NCBI RefSeq assembly: GCF_900094735.1
Contig: NZ_FMBM01000002.1
Span: 1,798,001 to 1,862,000 of the forward strand
Direction of reading: 5' to 3'
Origin: Saliniramus fredricksonii
GTDB taxonomy: Bacteria; Pseudomonadota; Alphaproteobacteria; Rhizobiales; Beijerinckiaceae
Length of the DNA stretch: 64,000 nucleotides
Shown: one piece after another, positions 38,747 to 47,487 of the stretch
Position numbering within the stretch: position 1 is the stretch's first letter
How the letters are laid out: every line of letters starts with the position of its first letter
Position numbers and translations under genes: made by a program
Notes under the pieces: generated by a model
Told to the model about the DNA's origin: nothing
Database searches by the model: none
Seen by the model: the letters and a program-made list of their open reading frames with translations, nothing else

Positions 38747-39733
38747 TCAGGATGCGGTAACGGGCAGGCAGAGCGCCGTTGCCGCATCGATGATCTTCTC
38801 GCACGTCACCCGCGCCGCGTCTTCGAGCGGGGGTGCGTAGGCAATCGGAATGCGTGGCGCGCCAAGCCGCTGCACAGGCGCCTTCAGGCGATGATGCAGC
38901 TCTTGCGCGACCGTCGCCGCGATCTCGGCGCCGAAGCCGGACACCGCGACCGCCTCATGCGCCACGATCAGCCGCCCGGTCTTCTCGACCGAGGCGAAGA
39001 CGCGGTCGCGATCCCAGGGCCAGAGCGTGCGCAGATCAATGATTTCCGCATCGATCCCCTGCTCTTCCAGCGCCTGCGCAGCCGCGACACAGGTATGGCG
39101 CGTCGCCGACCAGGTGACGAGCGTGAGATCGCGCCCCTCGCGCACGATCTCGGCTTCGCCGAGCGGCACCAGATGCTCGCCGTCGGGCACCGCGCCTTCG
39201 AGCGGCCAGAGATGCTTGTGCTCGAGATAGACCACCGGGTCGTCGTTGCGGATGGCGCTCTTCAGCAGGCCGAGATTATCCGCCGGCGTCGCCGGGGCGA
39301 CGACCACGAGGCCCGGAATATGCGTGTACCAGGATTCGAGTGATTGCGAATGCTGCGCCGCCGACGAGCGCCACATCCCCATCGGCTCGCGCACCACCAT
39401 CGGCACACGCATCTGCCCGCCAAACATGAAGCGCGCCTTCGCCGCCTGGTTGATGAGTTCGTCGATGGCGCACAGGGCAAAATCCGAAAAGCGCATCTCA
39501 ACGATGGGTCGCGTCCCCGTCATCGCCGCGCCCACCGCAGCGCCCATGATGCAGGCTTCCGAAATCGGCGTATCGGCGATGCGCGCGGGACCGAATTCGT
39601 CGATCAGCCCCTTGTATTGCCCGAACACGCCACCGCGCCCGAGATCCTCACCGAGTGCCCAGACGCTCGCGTCGCGCTGCATTTCCTCGCGTACCGCACG
39701 CGTGCCGGCTTCGAGATAGTTGATGGTGCTCAT
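38747..39733 (-). CDS. 2-Oxo acid/acetoin dehydrogenase E1 beta subunit
   Basis: A 328-residue transketolase-like beta subunit. It shows DASVWALGEDLGRGGVFGQYKGL, RIADTPISEACIMGAAVGAAMTGTRPIVEMRFSDF and PIAYAPPLEDA. In PDH, branched-chain and acetoin dehydrogenases this subunit pairs with E1 alpha to bind TPP. No E2 or E3 is in the operon, so it must borrow them or act as a stand-alone decarboxylase. The start MSTINYLEAG overlaps the stop codon of the alpha gene (ATGA). Confidence 0.88.
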   Translation of the reverse strand: MSTINYLEAGTRAVREEMQRDASVWALGEDLGRGGVFGQYKGLIDEFGPARIADTPISEACIMGAAVGAAMTGTRPIVEMRFSDFALCAIDELINQAAKARFMFGGQMRVPMVVREPMGMWRSSAAQHSQSLESWYTHIPGLVVVAPATPADNLGLLKSAIRNDDPVVYLEHKHLWPLEGAVPDGEHLVPLGEAEIVREGRDLTLVTWSATRHTCVAAAQALEEQGIDAEIIDLRTLWPWDRDRVFASVEKTGRLIVAHEAVAVSGFGAEIAATVAQELHHRLKAPVQRLGAPRIPIAYAPPLEDAARVTCEKIIDAATALCLPVTAS

Positions 39734-40752
39734 GAAAAGGCCCTCACCTGCGGATCGCCGCAATCCTGCACGTCGCGATAGGCGCCGGCGACATCCGGCC
39801 AGGCCGTGTCACGCGCCGTGGCATAGACCTCCTCCATCTCCGCATAGGCCTTTGTCCTGGCCTCTTCGAGCCGCGCGGCGCTCACCCCGGCCAGCCGCAG
39901 CGCTTCGCCGAGCCGCGCGATCGGATCGCGCTCACGCCAGCTCTCCACTTCCGCCTGATCACGGTAGCCGGCGGGATCGACCGCCGTATGGCCGGTCATG
40001 CGGTAGGTCTTGCAATGCAGGAATTGCGGCCCCTCCCCCGCATGAAGCGCAGCCAGGGCGGTACGCGTCGCGGCATCCACGGCGAGAATATCGTTGCCGT
40101 CCACACTCCGGGCCGGCAGGCCGAGGCTCTGCGCCCGCGCCGCCGCACCCGGTCCCGCCGTCATCACCCCGGTATGGGTGGTGGCGGAGAAGTTGTTGTC
40201 CTCGCAAACGAAAAGCACCGGCAGATCGAAGACCTTGGCCCAGTTCAGCCCCTCCAGGAACGGCCCGCGATTGATCGCGCCATCACCGAAGATGCAGACC
40301 ACGACGCGCTTCTCGCCGCGCAGCTTCAGCGCATGCGCCGCCCCGGCGGCGATGGTGATATTGGCCGCGACAACACCATTGGCACCCAGCATGCCGACAT
40401 CGAAATCCGCGATATGCATCGAGCCGCCCTTGCCGCCGCAAGTGCCGCCGTCGCGCCCGAACAATTCCCGCATCATGGCGAGCGCATCGGCGCCCTTGGC
40501 CAAAGTATGGCCGTGGCCGCGATGGGTGGAGAGCAGCAGATCAGCGCGCTCCATGTTGCAGCAGATCCCCGCCGCGCAGGCCTCCTGCCCGATCGAGGGA
40601 TGGATCGCGCCGAGCACGAGCTTCTCGTCGAGGGAGCGCACGGCGAGTTCCTCGAAGGCGCGGATGCGCCACATCATATCGAGCATCGCGGTGAAGCGAT
40701 CGGTATCCAGATTGGCGCCGGCCTCTCCCGCCACCGCTTGCAGTGTCGTCAC
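39730..40752 (-). CDS. 2-Oxo acid/acetoin dehydrogenase E1 alpha subunit
   Basis: A 340-residue TPP-binding alpha subunit. Hallmarks are HPSIGQEACAAGI, STHRGHGHTLAKGAD, GGKGGSMHIADFDVGMLGANGVVAANITIAAGAA and the TPP motif IFGDGAINRGPFLEGLNWAKVFDLPVLFVCEDNNFS (GDG with NN 30 residues on). It resembles acetoin dehydrogenase alpha (AcoA) more than PDH. The GTG start overlaps the stop of the IclR regulator gene. Confidence 0.88.
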   Translation of the reverse strand: MTTLQAVAGEAGANLDTDRFTAMLDMMWRIRAFEELAVRSLDEKLVLGAIHPSIGQEACAAGICCNMERADLLLSTHRGHGHTLAKGADALAMMRELFGRDGGTCGGKGGSMHIADFDVGMLGANGVVAANITIAAGAAHALKLRGEKRVVVCIFGDGAINRGPFLEGLNWAKVFDLPVLFVCEDNNFSATTHTGVMTAGPGAAARAQSLGLPARSVDGNDILAVDAATRTALAALHAGEGPQFLHCKTYRMTGHTAVDPAGYRDQAEVESWRERDPIARLGEALRLAGVSAARLEEARTKAYAEMEEVYATARDTAWPDVAGAYRDVQDCGDPQVRAFS

Positions 40753-41582
40753 GCGACATCCTCCCTGATTCGTGTCCGGCGCGTTCGCGCCCCCGGTTCG
40801 TCAGGCCCCAGCGCCGCATGCGTCAGAGCTGTTGAGAGTTCCCGCGCTTCTTCTTGCAGAAGCGCCACCAGTTCCGCGAGCCGCTTGCCGGCAAACCGCT
40901 CGCGAATCGCGGCAATCGACAGAGCCGCCAGCACCCGCCCCGCATCATCGATGACCGGCACGCCGATCGCGCTCATGGCGGAGACGATATTGCCGTCATT
41001 GAAGGCGTATCCCTGCGCCCGGGCCTGGGTGATCAGTGTGTGCAGGGTGGTGTCGTCGAAGGCGGCGTAGTCGCGTCGCGCATGAGCGTTGGTGCGGATG
41101 ACACGGGTGATCTCCGCTTCGCTCTCGAAGGCGAGCAGCGCCAGCGATCCCGCACCGATCCCCAGCGGGCGCCGGTCGCCGACATCCAGCGTGAGCGTGC
41201 GGATCGGGAACGAGCCCGTACAACGATCGACGCAGATTGCCTCGTCCCCGTCGCGCACCGAGAGATAGACCGTGTCCCCCGTTTCTGCGGCAAGGCGCAC
41301 GAGGCTCGGTCGTGCAAGATCCACAACGTGGAAAGCGCGCGCCGAGGCGCCCAGCGCGAACAGTGCGTAGCCGAGACGGTAACGCTTTTCCTGATCGTCG
41401 AAATCAACGAAACCGACCTCGGCGAGGGCGCCGAGCAGGCGATGCACCGTGGCCTTGCCGAGTTCCGTCGCCGCCGCGACATCGGTCAGGCGTGAACCAT
41501 CGGCCGACCCTGCGGCAAGCGCTCGCAGCACCAGCGCGGCGCGCCCGATGGTCTTGACGGATGAGACCTGCGCCTCGGCCAC
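40749..41582 (-). CDS. IclR family transcriptional regulator, first gene of the TRAP operon
   Basis: A 277-residue regulator. The winged helix-turn-helix is at about 12-75 (IGRAALVLRALAAGSADGSRLTDVAAATELGKATVHRLLGALAEVGFV), followed by the IclR effector domain (VYLSVRDGDEAICVDRCTGSFPIRTLTLDVGDRRPLGIGAGSLALLA, AIGVPVIDDAGRVLAALSIAAI). It starts at GTG with GGGAGGAAA upstream and heads the operon. The TTCCA-N5-TGGAA element just upstream is its likely autoregulatory site; the ligand is probably the transported substrate or a product. Confidence 0.92.
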   Translation of the reverse strand: MAEAQVSSVKTIGRAALVLRALAAGSADGSRLTDVAAATELGKATVHRLLGALAEVGFVDFDDQEKRYRLGYALFALGASARAFHVVDLARPSLVRLAAETGDTVYLSVRDGDEAICVDRCTGSFPIRTLTLDVGDRRPLGIGAGSLALLAFESEAEITRVIRTNAHARRDYAAFDDTTLHTLITQARAQGYAFNDGNIVSAMSAIGVPVIDDAGRVLAALSIAAIRERFAGKRLAELVALLQEEARELSTALTHAALGPDEPGARTRRTRIREDVA

Positions 41583-41619
41583 GTCATTTCCTCCCTGATG
41601 GAGCGTTGCCCGCCCCTTG

Positions 41620-41634
41620 TTCCATTCCGTGGAA
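41620..41634. promoter_or_regulatory. Candidate IclR operator
   Basis: TTCCATTCCGTGGAA, a perfect TTCCA/TGGAA inverted repeat with five-base spacing, 38 bases upstream of the IclR start. IclR-type regulators typically bind short palindromes of this kind. A TTTGGAAC half-site follows at about 41650-41657. Confidence 0.55.
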
Positions 41635-41786
41635 TTTTGCTTAGGCTAGTTTGGAACACATGGCTGCGTCAAGCTGTCCCGCAGCGGAAGATCCGATTCG
41701 CTCTCTGCCGCAGACACACCCGTGGTGCATTCAAGGCGATATACTATCGTGGGACGATCGAGAGGCGATTCGCAACGAGGGACACT

Positions 41787-42593
41787 GTGGCATCCGCATC
41801 GCCGACCAGGCTGATCATCTGCGCGCATGAATTTGGTCTGAGCGCCGGCATCTGCCATGCGATTCTCGACCTGATCGACATGCGGCGCGTCTCCGCCGTG
41901 GCGGTGCTTGCAACCGGGACCCAGTGGCGGGTGCAGGGGCCGGCGCTGATGGCGCAGCACGATGCAGCCGGGATCGGCCTGATGCTGGAGCCTGGCTGTG
42001 CGCGCAGCCCCCTCGCGGCGGTGTCATACCTTCTGCGCACGCCGCGCGCTGAACTTGCTCGCGACTTCGCCCGCCAGATCGCCGCCTTCCACGATGTTGC
42101 CGGGCGCGCCCCGGATTTCATCACGGGCCGCTTCGGCTTCCATAGCTGGCCGATGGGGCGGGGGGCGCTCTTCCTTGCGCTGGAGCGTCTGCAGATCGCC
42201 GGCCTCTGGCTCTGCGACCCGACGGAGCGGGCGGGCGCGATCATGCGGCGCGGGCGCGCGAAATGGCAGGCAGGCGCCGCATCGGCGCTGGCGACGGGCT
42301 TTCGCCATCAGGCGTCGCGACGCGGCTATCCCGTCAATCGCGGCTTTTCCGGCTTCGTGCAGAACACGAAAACCTACCCTGTCTGGCATGATTTCGAACG
42401 CTTTTGCCAATATCCCGGCCCCGCGCCGATGGTCACCTGCCGCCCGGGCTATCCCGATGATGCGCACGCGCCCGACGATCCGCTGGCCGATCGTCGGATG
42501 CGTGAACTGATGTATCTCTCCTCGACCCGCTTCGCCGACATGCTGGATCTTCTGACGCTTCGCCTGGTGCGCGATCCGCGCGAGACGATCTGA
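41787..42593 (+). CDS. YdjC/ChbG-like carbohydrate deacetylase, degenerate metal site
   Basis: A GTG start gives a 268-residue protein of the YdjC/ChbG (HpnK-like) family: TRLIICAHEFGLSAGICHAILDLI at the N-terminus, then FARQIAAFHDVAGRAPDFITGRFGFHSWP, typical order for these TIM-like deacetylases. In canonical members the metal is bound by an Asp-Asp pair (DDFGLS) and two His in DxHxHxH; here HEFGLS and GRFGFHS replace them. The protein may have changed activity or be inactive. It is divergent from the TRAP operon. Confidence 0.78.
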   Translation: MASASPTRLIICAHEFGLSAGICHAILDLIDMRRVSAVAVLATGTQWRVQGPALMAQHDAAGIGLMLEPGCARSPLAAVSYLLRTPRAELARDFARQIAAFHDVAGRAPDFITGRFGFHSWPMGRGALFLALERLQIAGLWLCDPTERAGAIMRRGRAKWQAGAASALATGFRHQASRRGYPVNRGFSGFVQNTKTYPVWHDFERFCQYPGPAPMVTCRPGYPDDAHAPDDPLADRRMRELMYLSSTRFADMLDLLTLRLVRDPRETI

Positions 42594-42647
42594 GTGCGCG
42601 ATCCGCGCGAGACGATCTGAGTGCGCGATCCGCGCGAGACGACCTGA
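42567..42647. repeat. 27-bp tandem repeat (3 units) across a stop codon
   Basis: Three 27-bp units, 42567-42593, 42594-42620 and 42621-42647, beginning GTGCGCGATCCGCGCGAGAC. The first encodes the final VRDPRETI and the TGA stop of the deacetylase gene; the second is identical, the third has one change. Stop codons recur every 27 bases, so only the first unit is translated. Confidence 0.95.
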
Positions 42648-42650
42648 GGC

Positions 42651-43367
42651 CTACTGCATCACGGTGATCGGCTCGGCGATCGTGATCGCCTCCGGCGTCA
42701 CATCGCAGCGATATGCGTGGATCTCGACTCCCGCCTCCCGCGCCGCGTGACAGGCTGCTGCATAGGCGGGATCGAGATCGGCGGCGACCGCGAAGCGCTC
42801 GGCCTGCATCTGCACCACATAGACGAGGGCTGCGCGTGCGCCCTGCGCGCACATGGCGGCGAGCTCGCGCATGTGGCGGGCCGAGCGCGCCGCCTTGCAA
42901 TCGGGGAATTCCGCGAGCCCGTCCGCGCGCATCAGATGCACGTTCTTGACCTCGAGATAGCAGGGCGCACGCCCCTCCCCGCTCAGCAGGAAATCGACCC
43001 GGCTTGCCTCGCCGTAACGCACTTCCGGGCGCACATGCGCGTAATCGCGAAACGGCGCCAGCGCCCCGGCAGCGAGCGCCTCGGCGACGAGCCGGTTGGG
43101 CTGCGCGGTATTCACCCCGACGAGCCGGGCCGCACCGCCATGCATCGGCGCCGCCTCCACGATCTCCCAGGAATAGGGCAGCTTGCGTTTGGGATTGTCG
43201 CTGCGCGACAGGAAGACCCGCGCCCCTTCCGCTTCGAGCCCGAGCATCGCACCGGGATTGGCCACATGCGCCGTGATCTCGCTTCCGTCATCGAGGCTGA
43301 TATCGGCCAGAAAGCGCTTGTAGCGACGCAGCAGGCGCCCGCTGACGAGGGGTTTTTCGAATTTCAT
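42651..43367 (-). CDS. sfsA: Sugar fermentation stimulation protein SfsA
   Basis: A 238-residue protein of the SfsA family, which combines an OB-like N-terminal domain with a PD-(D/E)xK nuclease-like domain and is linked to maltose metabolism in E. coli. Motifs: RLLRRYKRFLADI, HVANPGAMLGL, NTAQPNRLVAEAL, RVDFLLSG and YLEVKNVHL (the E-x-K pair), GARAALVYVVQ. The start at 43367 (MKFEKPL) fits the family. Precise biochemical role is unknown in general. Confidence 0.94.
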   Translation of the reverse strand: MKFEKPLVSGRLLRRYKRFLADISLDDGSEITAHVANPGAMLGLEAEGARVFLSRSDNPKRKLPYSWEIVEAAPMHGGAARLVGVNTAQPNRLVAEALAAGALAPFRDYAHVRPEVRYGEASRVDFLLSGEGRAPCYLEVKNVHLMRADGLAEFPDCKAARSARHMRELAAMCAQGARAALVYVVQMQAERFAVAADLDPAYAAACHAAREAGVEIHAYRCDVTPEAITIAEPITVMQ

Positions 43368-43479
43368 GGCGGACACTGTCCCTGAAGGCGCACGATGCGG
43401 TGCGTGACAGCCGGTGCCTCGCGGCGAGGCGCAAGTCAAGCCGGGCCGGTGCACCGCAGGACAGGCGCCCGCGTTTTGG

Positions 43480-43499
43480 AAACGTGCCTGCGCACGTTT
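43480..43499. repeat. Inverted repeat between sfsA and the DUF3179 gene
   Basis: AAACGTGC-CTGC-GCACGTTT, a perfect 8-bp inverted repeat in the divergent intergenic region. It lies 72 bases before the start of the DUF3179 gene. With the T-run after it, it can look like a terminator, but no gene runs into it from either side, so an operator or leader structure is more likely. Confidence 0.5.
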
Positions 43500-43570
43500 T
43501 CGTGAGCGGTGAAACGCTTCCCCCGTCGCGACGAATGGTCCCCATAGAGCCTGAATGCGGGAGTCCGATC

Positions 43571-44638
43571 ATGCATCACCGTAGCGTCCAGCCGATGCGC
43601 TTCACCACCATGCGCCGCCTCGCGATCGCCGCAGGCCTCCTTGCAGCCGTAACCTGCGCGACAATCACCGCAGCATCCGCCGATCCGGTCGCGTGGGAGG
43701 CCGCCGGCTGGAACACCGATTTCAGCCGCACGGAAGTTCCATTCTCCGAGATCATCCCCGGCGGTCCGCCCAAGGACGGTATTCCCGCGATTGACGATCC
43801 GGTCTTCGTCACGGCGCGCGAGGCCGATCGCTTCTCCGAGCGCGAACCGGTCATCGAGATCATGGTCGAGGGATTGCCGCCGCGCGCCTATCCGCTCAGC
43901 GTGCTGATCTGGCACGAAATCGTCAACGACACGATCGACGCACGCCCGCTGGCGATCACCTATTGTCCGCTCTGCAATTCGGCCATGGTATTCGAACGCG
44001 TGCTCGACGGCGAGCCGGTGGAATTCGGCACCACGGGCCTCCTGCGCAATTCGGATCTCGTCATGTATGATCGCAGGACGGAGAGCTGGTGGCAGCAATT
44101 CACCGGCGAGGCCATCGTCGGCCGGCATGCGGGCGACCGCCTCGTGATGGTGCCCTCGCGCACCGTCGCCTTCGCGGATTTTCGCGCGCGCCATCCCGAT
44201 GGCGATGTCCTCGTGCCGAATGACTGGAGCGCCCGCGCCTATGGCCGCAACCCCTATACGGGCTATGACGGGCGCAGCGGCCCCTACCCGCTCTATACCG
44301 GCGCCCTGCCGGCAAACATGGAGCCGATGGCGCGTGTGATCGTCGTGCGTGATGGCACGGATGTACGCACCATGGTCACGCTCGCACATCTGCGCAACGA
44401 GGGTGAGATCATCGTCGACGATACGCGTCTGACCTGGCGGGAGGGTGTCGCTTCGGTCCTCGACAGCGCCAGCATCGGCGATGGCCGCGAGGTCGGCGCG
44501 ATCGCCGTTCGCAACACCGGCGACGACGCGCCGCTCGTCCACGACATCACCTTCGCCTTCGTCGTGCAGGCCTTTCACCCCGAGCTTCCGGTCCTGACCG
44601 GTGACGGCTGGGTTGAACTCGAGCCCGATTCCCGCTGA
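43571..44638 (+). CDS. Secreted DUF3179 domain protein
   Basis: A 355-residue exported protein: signal peptide MRRLAIAAGLLAAVTCATITAASA after the start region, then the DUF3179 domain covering nearly all the rest. Typical segments are IPAIDDPVFVTAREADRF, YPLSVLIWHEIVNDTI, the Cys-containing ITYCPLCNSAMVFERVLDG, FGTTGLLRNSDLVMYDRRTESWWQQFTG and the C-terminal FHPELP. The family's function is unknown. Start codons at 43571, 43595 and 43610 are all possible. Confidence 0.9.
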   Translation: MHHRSVQPMRFTTMRRLAIAAGLLAAVTCATITAASADPVAWEAAGWNTDFSRTEVPFSEIIPGGPPKDGIPAIDDPVFVTAREADRFSEREPVIEIMVEGLPPRAYPLSVLIWHEIVNDTIDARPLAITYCPLCNSAMVFERVLDGEPVEFGTTGLLRNSDLVMYDRRTESWWQQFTGEAIVGRHAGDRLVMVPSRTVAFADFRARHPDGDVLVPNDWSARAYGRNPYTGYDGRSGPYPLYTGALPANMEPMARVIVVRDGTDVRTMVTLAHLRNEGEIIVDDTRLTWREGVASVLDSASIGDGREVGAIAVRNTGDDAPLVHDITFAFVVQAFHPELPVLTGDGWVELEPDSR

Positions 44639-44649
44639 ACCATGAAAAA

Positions 44650-44672
44650 TGGCCCGCCGGGATGGCGGGCCA
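44650..44672 (-). terminator. Terminator of the L,D-transpeptidase gene
   Basis: TGGCCCGCC (44650-44658) and GGCGGGCCA (44664-44672) form a 9-bp stem with a 5-base loop. Read on the minus strand it is followed by TTTTTCATG, and it lies about 60 bases beyond the stop codon at 44734. Confidence 0.75.
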
Positions 44673-44733
44673 GTCGGGTCTCGATACGGCTTCAACGCGG
44701 CAGGCGACCAGGCGATCGCGCAGCTTGAAGAAA

Positions 44734-46002
44734 TCAATGGACGGGCATCGCCTCGCCCGGTGCGCTGGCGACAGGCACGCCCTGGATGTCGTCGCGCTCG
44801 TAAATATCATCGCGGAAATTCACCGTCCCGTCAGGCGTTACCCATGCCGTGATGTAGGTCCAGTAGACATTCACCGGGCTTGACAGGCGCGCATCCAGGC
44901 GCTCGCCGGAGCGGAAAGCATCGTCGATCGCACCGCGATCCCAGCCGTCGGTTTCCGCAAGCAGGAACGTGACGAAGTCACGCACGCTCTGAACGCGCAC
45001 GCAGCCGGAGGAGACGAAGCGGAAATCCTCGCCGAAAAGACCGCGCGACGGCGTATCATGCATGTAGACACCGTGCGGGTTAGGAATATTGATCCGCACG
45101 AAACCCATCGAATTCAGGTCGCCGCCCGGATCCTGACGGAACATGTAGCGCGTCCCCTCGTCCGTATTCCAGTCGATATTGCTCGGATCAAGTTCCTCGC
45201 CCTGATAGGTGAAGACACGGATCTTGTGATCGGTCAGATAATCCGGGTCCTCACGCATTTTCGGAATGAGGTCCTTGCGGATGATCGAAACCGGCACCGT
45301 CCAGTAGGGGTTGAAGTTGATCTCGACAATGCGTGAATTGAAAATCGGCGACTGCCGGTCGATCATGCCGACACCAGCCGCATGGCGTCCGACCACCTCA
45401 CCTTGCGCCACACTCTCGACGCTGGCCGAGGGAATATTGGTGATGACGTAGCGATCACCCAGATTGCCGGAATAGGAACGCAGCCGCGTGACGTTCAATT
45501 CGAGTTGCTGCAGGCGCACGTCAGCCGGCACGTTCAGCGCAGCGACGGTCGAGCCGTTCAGCGCGCCCGTTGGCGTGAGGCCGTGACGGGCCTGGAAGCT
45601 GCGCACGGCGGCCTCGACGAAGGAATCGAATGTCTGCGATCCGCCAGCGCTGCGATCGAGATCACCACTGATGATGAGGCGCTGGCGCAGCTGCGCTACC
45701 GCTTCGCCGGTAGAGCCCATACGCAGACGCTCATCCGCGATCCGGCCCCAGCCGCCGCGCGCGACGATATCGCGATAGCGATCAACCATCGACTCTGTCG
45801 CCGCAAGCGTTTCAGGAGACAGTATCGGCGTTGCCGAGCGTGCCACGCGGGTGCGTGAGACCGCTTCGTAATTCTGCACCCACTCGGCCTGCGAGCCGAA
45901 GGCAAGGTTCTGGGCAGAAGCGGATTGGGTGAACCCGGCACCGCCGAAAGCCAGCGCGGCTGCTGCGACGCAGCCAGTCAGAAGGAATGCGCGGAAGGAC
46001 AT
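44734..46002 (-). CDS. L,D-transpeptidase of the YcbB type
   Basis: A 422-residue exported enzyme: signal sequence MSFRAFLLTGCVAAAALAFGG, a helical region, a peptidoglycan-binding domain at about 90-160 (GSTGEAVAQLRQRLIISGDL, AAVRSFQARHGLTPTGALNGSTVAALN) and the YkuD catalytic domain (NFNPYWTVPVSIIRKDLIPKM, MHDTPSRGLF, and the catalytic FVSSGCVRVQSV). The order, with a large insertion in the catalytic domain, is that of YcbB/LdtD. It cross-links peptidoglycan 3-3, adding to the other transpeptidase at 32322. A GTG at 46014 is an alternative start. Confidence 0.92.
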   Translation of the reverse strand: MSFRAFLLTGCVAAAALAFGGAGFTQSASAQNLAFGSQAEWVQNYEAVSRTRVARSATPILSPETLAATESMVDRYRDIVARGGWGRIADERLRMGSTGEAVAQLRQRLIISGDLDRSAGGSQTFDSFVEAAVRSFQARHGLTPTGALNGSTVAALNVPADVRLQQLELNVTRLRSYSGNLGDRYVITNIPSASVESVAQGEVVGRHAAGVGMIDRQSPIFNSRIVEINFNPYWTVPVSIIRKDLIPKMREDPDYLTDHKIRVFTYQGEELDPSNIDWNTDEGTRYMFRQDPGGDLNSMGFVRINIPNPHGVYMHDTPSRGLFGEDFRFVSSGCVRVQSVRDFVTFLLAETDGWDRGAIDDAFRSGERLDARLSSPVNVYWTYITAWVTPDGTVNFRDDIYERDDIQGVPVASAPGEAMPVH

Positions 46003-46236
46003 GATCGAGGGCACTTCGTCTACCGTGTTGACGCAACGCTCCGGAAGAGGAACGCTGGCGAGGATGAAGGATCGTCCTTAACGAAGGATGAGCGACCCTG
46101 ATCAAGTATGACCGTTTGGGCACTTTTATGGCAATTCACGAAGCCGTGGGGATTCCCGCGACGCTGTGCCTTCAATACCACAGATCCGGTCGCCCATAAT
46201 GTGCTGCCCTGGATTTGCCGACAGAAGGTCACGGCG

Positions 46237-46276
46237 CCATGGCGACCTCGTTGGCACCATGGCGACCTCGTTGGCG
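46237..46276. repeat. 20-bp tandem duplication
   Basis: CCATGGCGACCTCGTTGGCA is followed immediately by a second copy differing in the last base, in the noncoding gap between the L,D-transpeptidase gene and the end of the NAGGN peptidase gene. Nothing else was recognised in this 291-base gap. Confidence 0.9.
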
Positions 46277-46293
46277 ACGCATCACCAGCCGCC

Positions 46294-47487
46294 TCAGACG
46301 CCGCCAGCGCTCTGGTTGACCTCTTCCTCGACGAGATGCTCGACCTCTTCGAGGATACCATCGACATCTGCCGCCGACATGGGCTGGCGGGTGAAGCCGC
46401 CGAGCCCCTTCTTGATCTCGTGCACGTCGCGGGTGATCTCGACCGGGCTGCCGACATAGGCGGTCATCAGTTCCGCCAGCGAGCGCAGGGCATGCATGTG
46501 GATGCGCTCGTAGCCGTGCGAGGCATCCACGCCGAAGGTGATCAGCGCCGCGCGCACGTCATGGCCCGCAACAACCGCAGAGGCCGAATCCGAACGGTAA
46601 TGGCGGAACACGTCCTTCTGGTAGCGGATGTCGTTGTCCTTGCACAATTTGGCGAGTTTCTGCGTGAGATGGAAATCGAACGGCCCGGTCTGGTCCGCCA
46701 TGGCGAGGGTCACGCCGAACTCGTCGGAATTCTGTCCCGGCGCCGTGGTGCCGTTATCGACCGAGACGATGGCGGCGACGTCATGCGTCAGCGCCGCCGA
46801 GGCCCCGACGCCCACTTCCTCGGCGATGGTGAACAGCCAGTGGATATCAACCGGCGGCTTCTCGCCTTCCTCGACCATCGCCTTGAGCGCCGCCATCATC
46901 GCGGCAGTTCCCGCCTTGTTGTCGAGATGGCGCGAGACGATGTAACCGTTATCGAGGAATTCGGGCCCCGGGTCGATGGCCACGATATCGCCCACATCGA
47001 TGCCCAGACGCTGCAGGTCACGCTTGTCGCGCGACATGGCGTCGACGCGCAATTCGACATGCGGCCAGCCGATCGGGGCCGTGTCCACTTCCTCGTTGAA
47101 GCGGTGCCCCGACGCCTTCAGCGGCAGGATCGAGCCGCGATAGGCCCCTTTGTCGGAGAAGATGGTGGCACGCGCACCTTCGGCGAAGCGCGCTGACCAA
47201 TGGCCGATCGAGACGAGTTCGAGCCGCCCGTTATCCTTGAGCTGCATCACCTGCGCGCCGAGCGTGTCGAGGTGGGAAACGAGGGCACGGGCGGGGCGCT
47301 TCTCGTATCCCGGCAGAATGGCGCGGATCACACCGCGCCGAGTCAGTTCGTAACCCAGCCCGAGCTTCTCGATCTCCTGGCAGACATGTCTGACGATGCT
47401 GTCGGTGTAACCGGTGGGGGAAGGAATCGCGAGCAGGTTGGCCAGCCGCTCGCGCAGATAATCGGTGTCGATCGTCAGTCGCTGCAT
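46294..47487 (-). CDS. M42-type peptidase of the NAGGN osmoprotectant operon
   Basis: A 397-residue metallopeptidase of the M42 family (glutamyl-aminopeptidase/endoglucanase-like). Metal ligands are seen in VSHLDTLGAQV, SRHLDNKAGTAAMMAAL, FTIAEEVGVGAS (catalytic Glu-Glu), VSVDNGT and SHGYERIHMHAL. In NAGGN clusters this gene accompanies asnO and ngg and is thought to act on the dipeptide osmolyte or its precursors. It overlaps ngg by 13 bases. No inserted or truncated segment is evident. Confidence 0.93.
   Translation of the reverse strand: MQRLTIDTDYLRERLANLLAIPSPTGYTDSIVRHVCQEIEKLGLGYELTRRGVIRAILPGYEKRPARALVSHLDTLGAQVMQLKDNGRLELVSIGHWSARFAEGARATIFSDKGAYRGSILPLKASGHRFNEEVDTAPIGWPHVELRVDAMSRDKRDLQRLGIDVGDIVAIDPGPEFLDNGYIVSRHLDNKAGTAAMMAALKAMVEEGEKPPVDIHWLFTIAEEVGVGASAALTHDVAAIVSVDNGTTAPGQNSDEFGVTLAMADQTGPFDFHLTQKLAKLCKDNDIRYQKDVFRHYRSDSASAVVAGHDVRAALITFGVDASHGYERIHMHALRSLAELMTAYVGSPVEITRDVHEIKKGLGGFTRQPMSAADVDGILEEVEHLVEEEVNQSAGGV

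Noticed and set aside
43480..43499. Hairpin with T-run as a terminator
   Set aside because: The neighbouring genes diverge from this region, so no transcript would need to end here; recorded as an inverted repeat instead.
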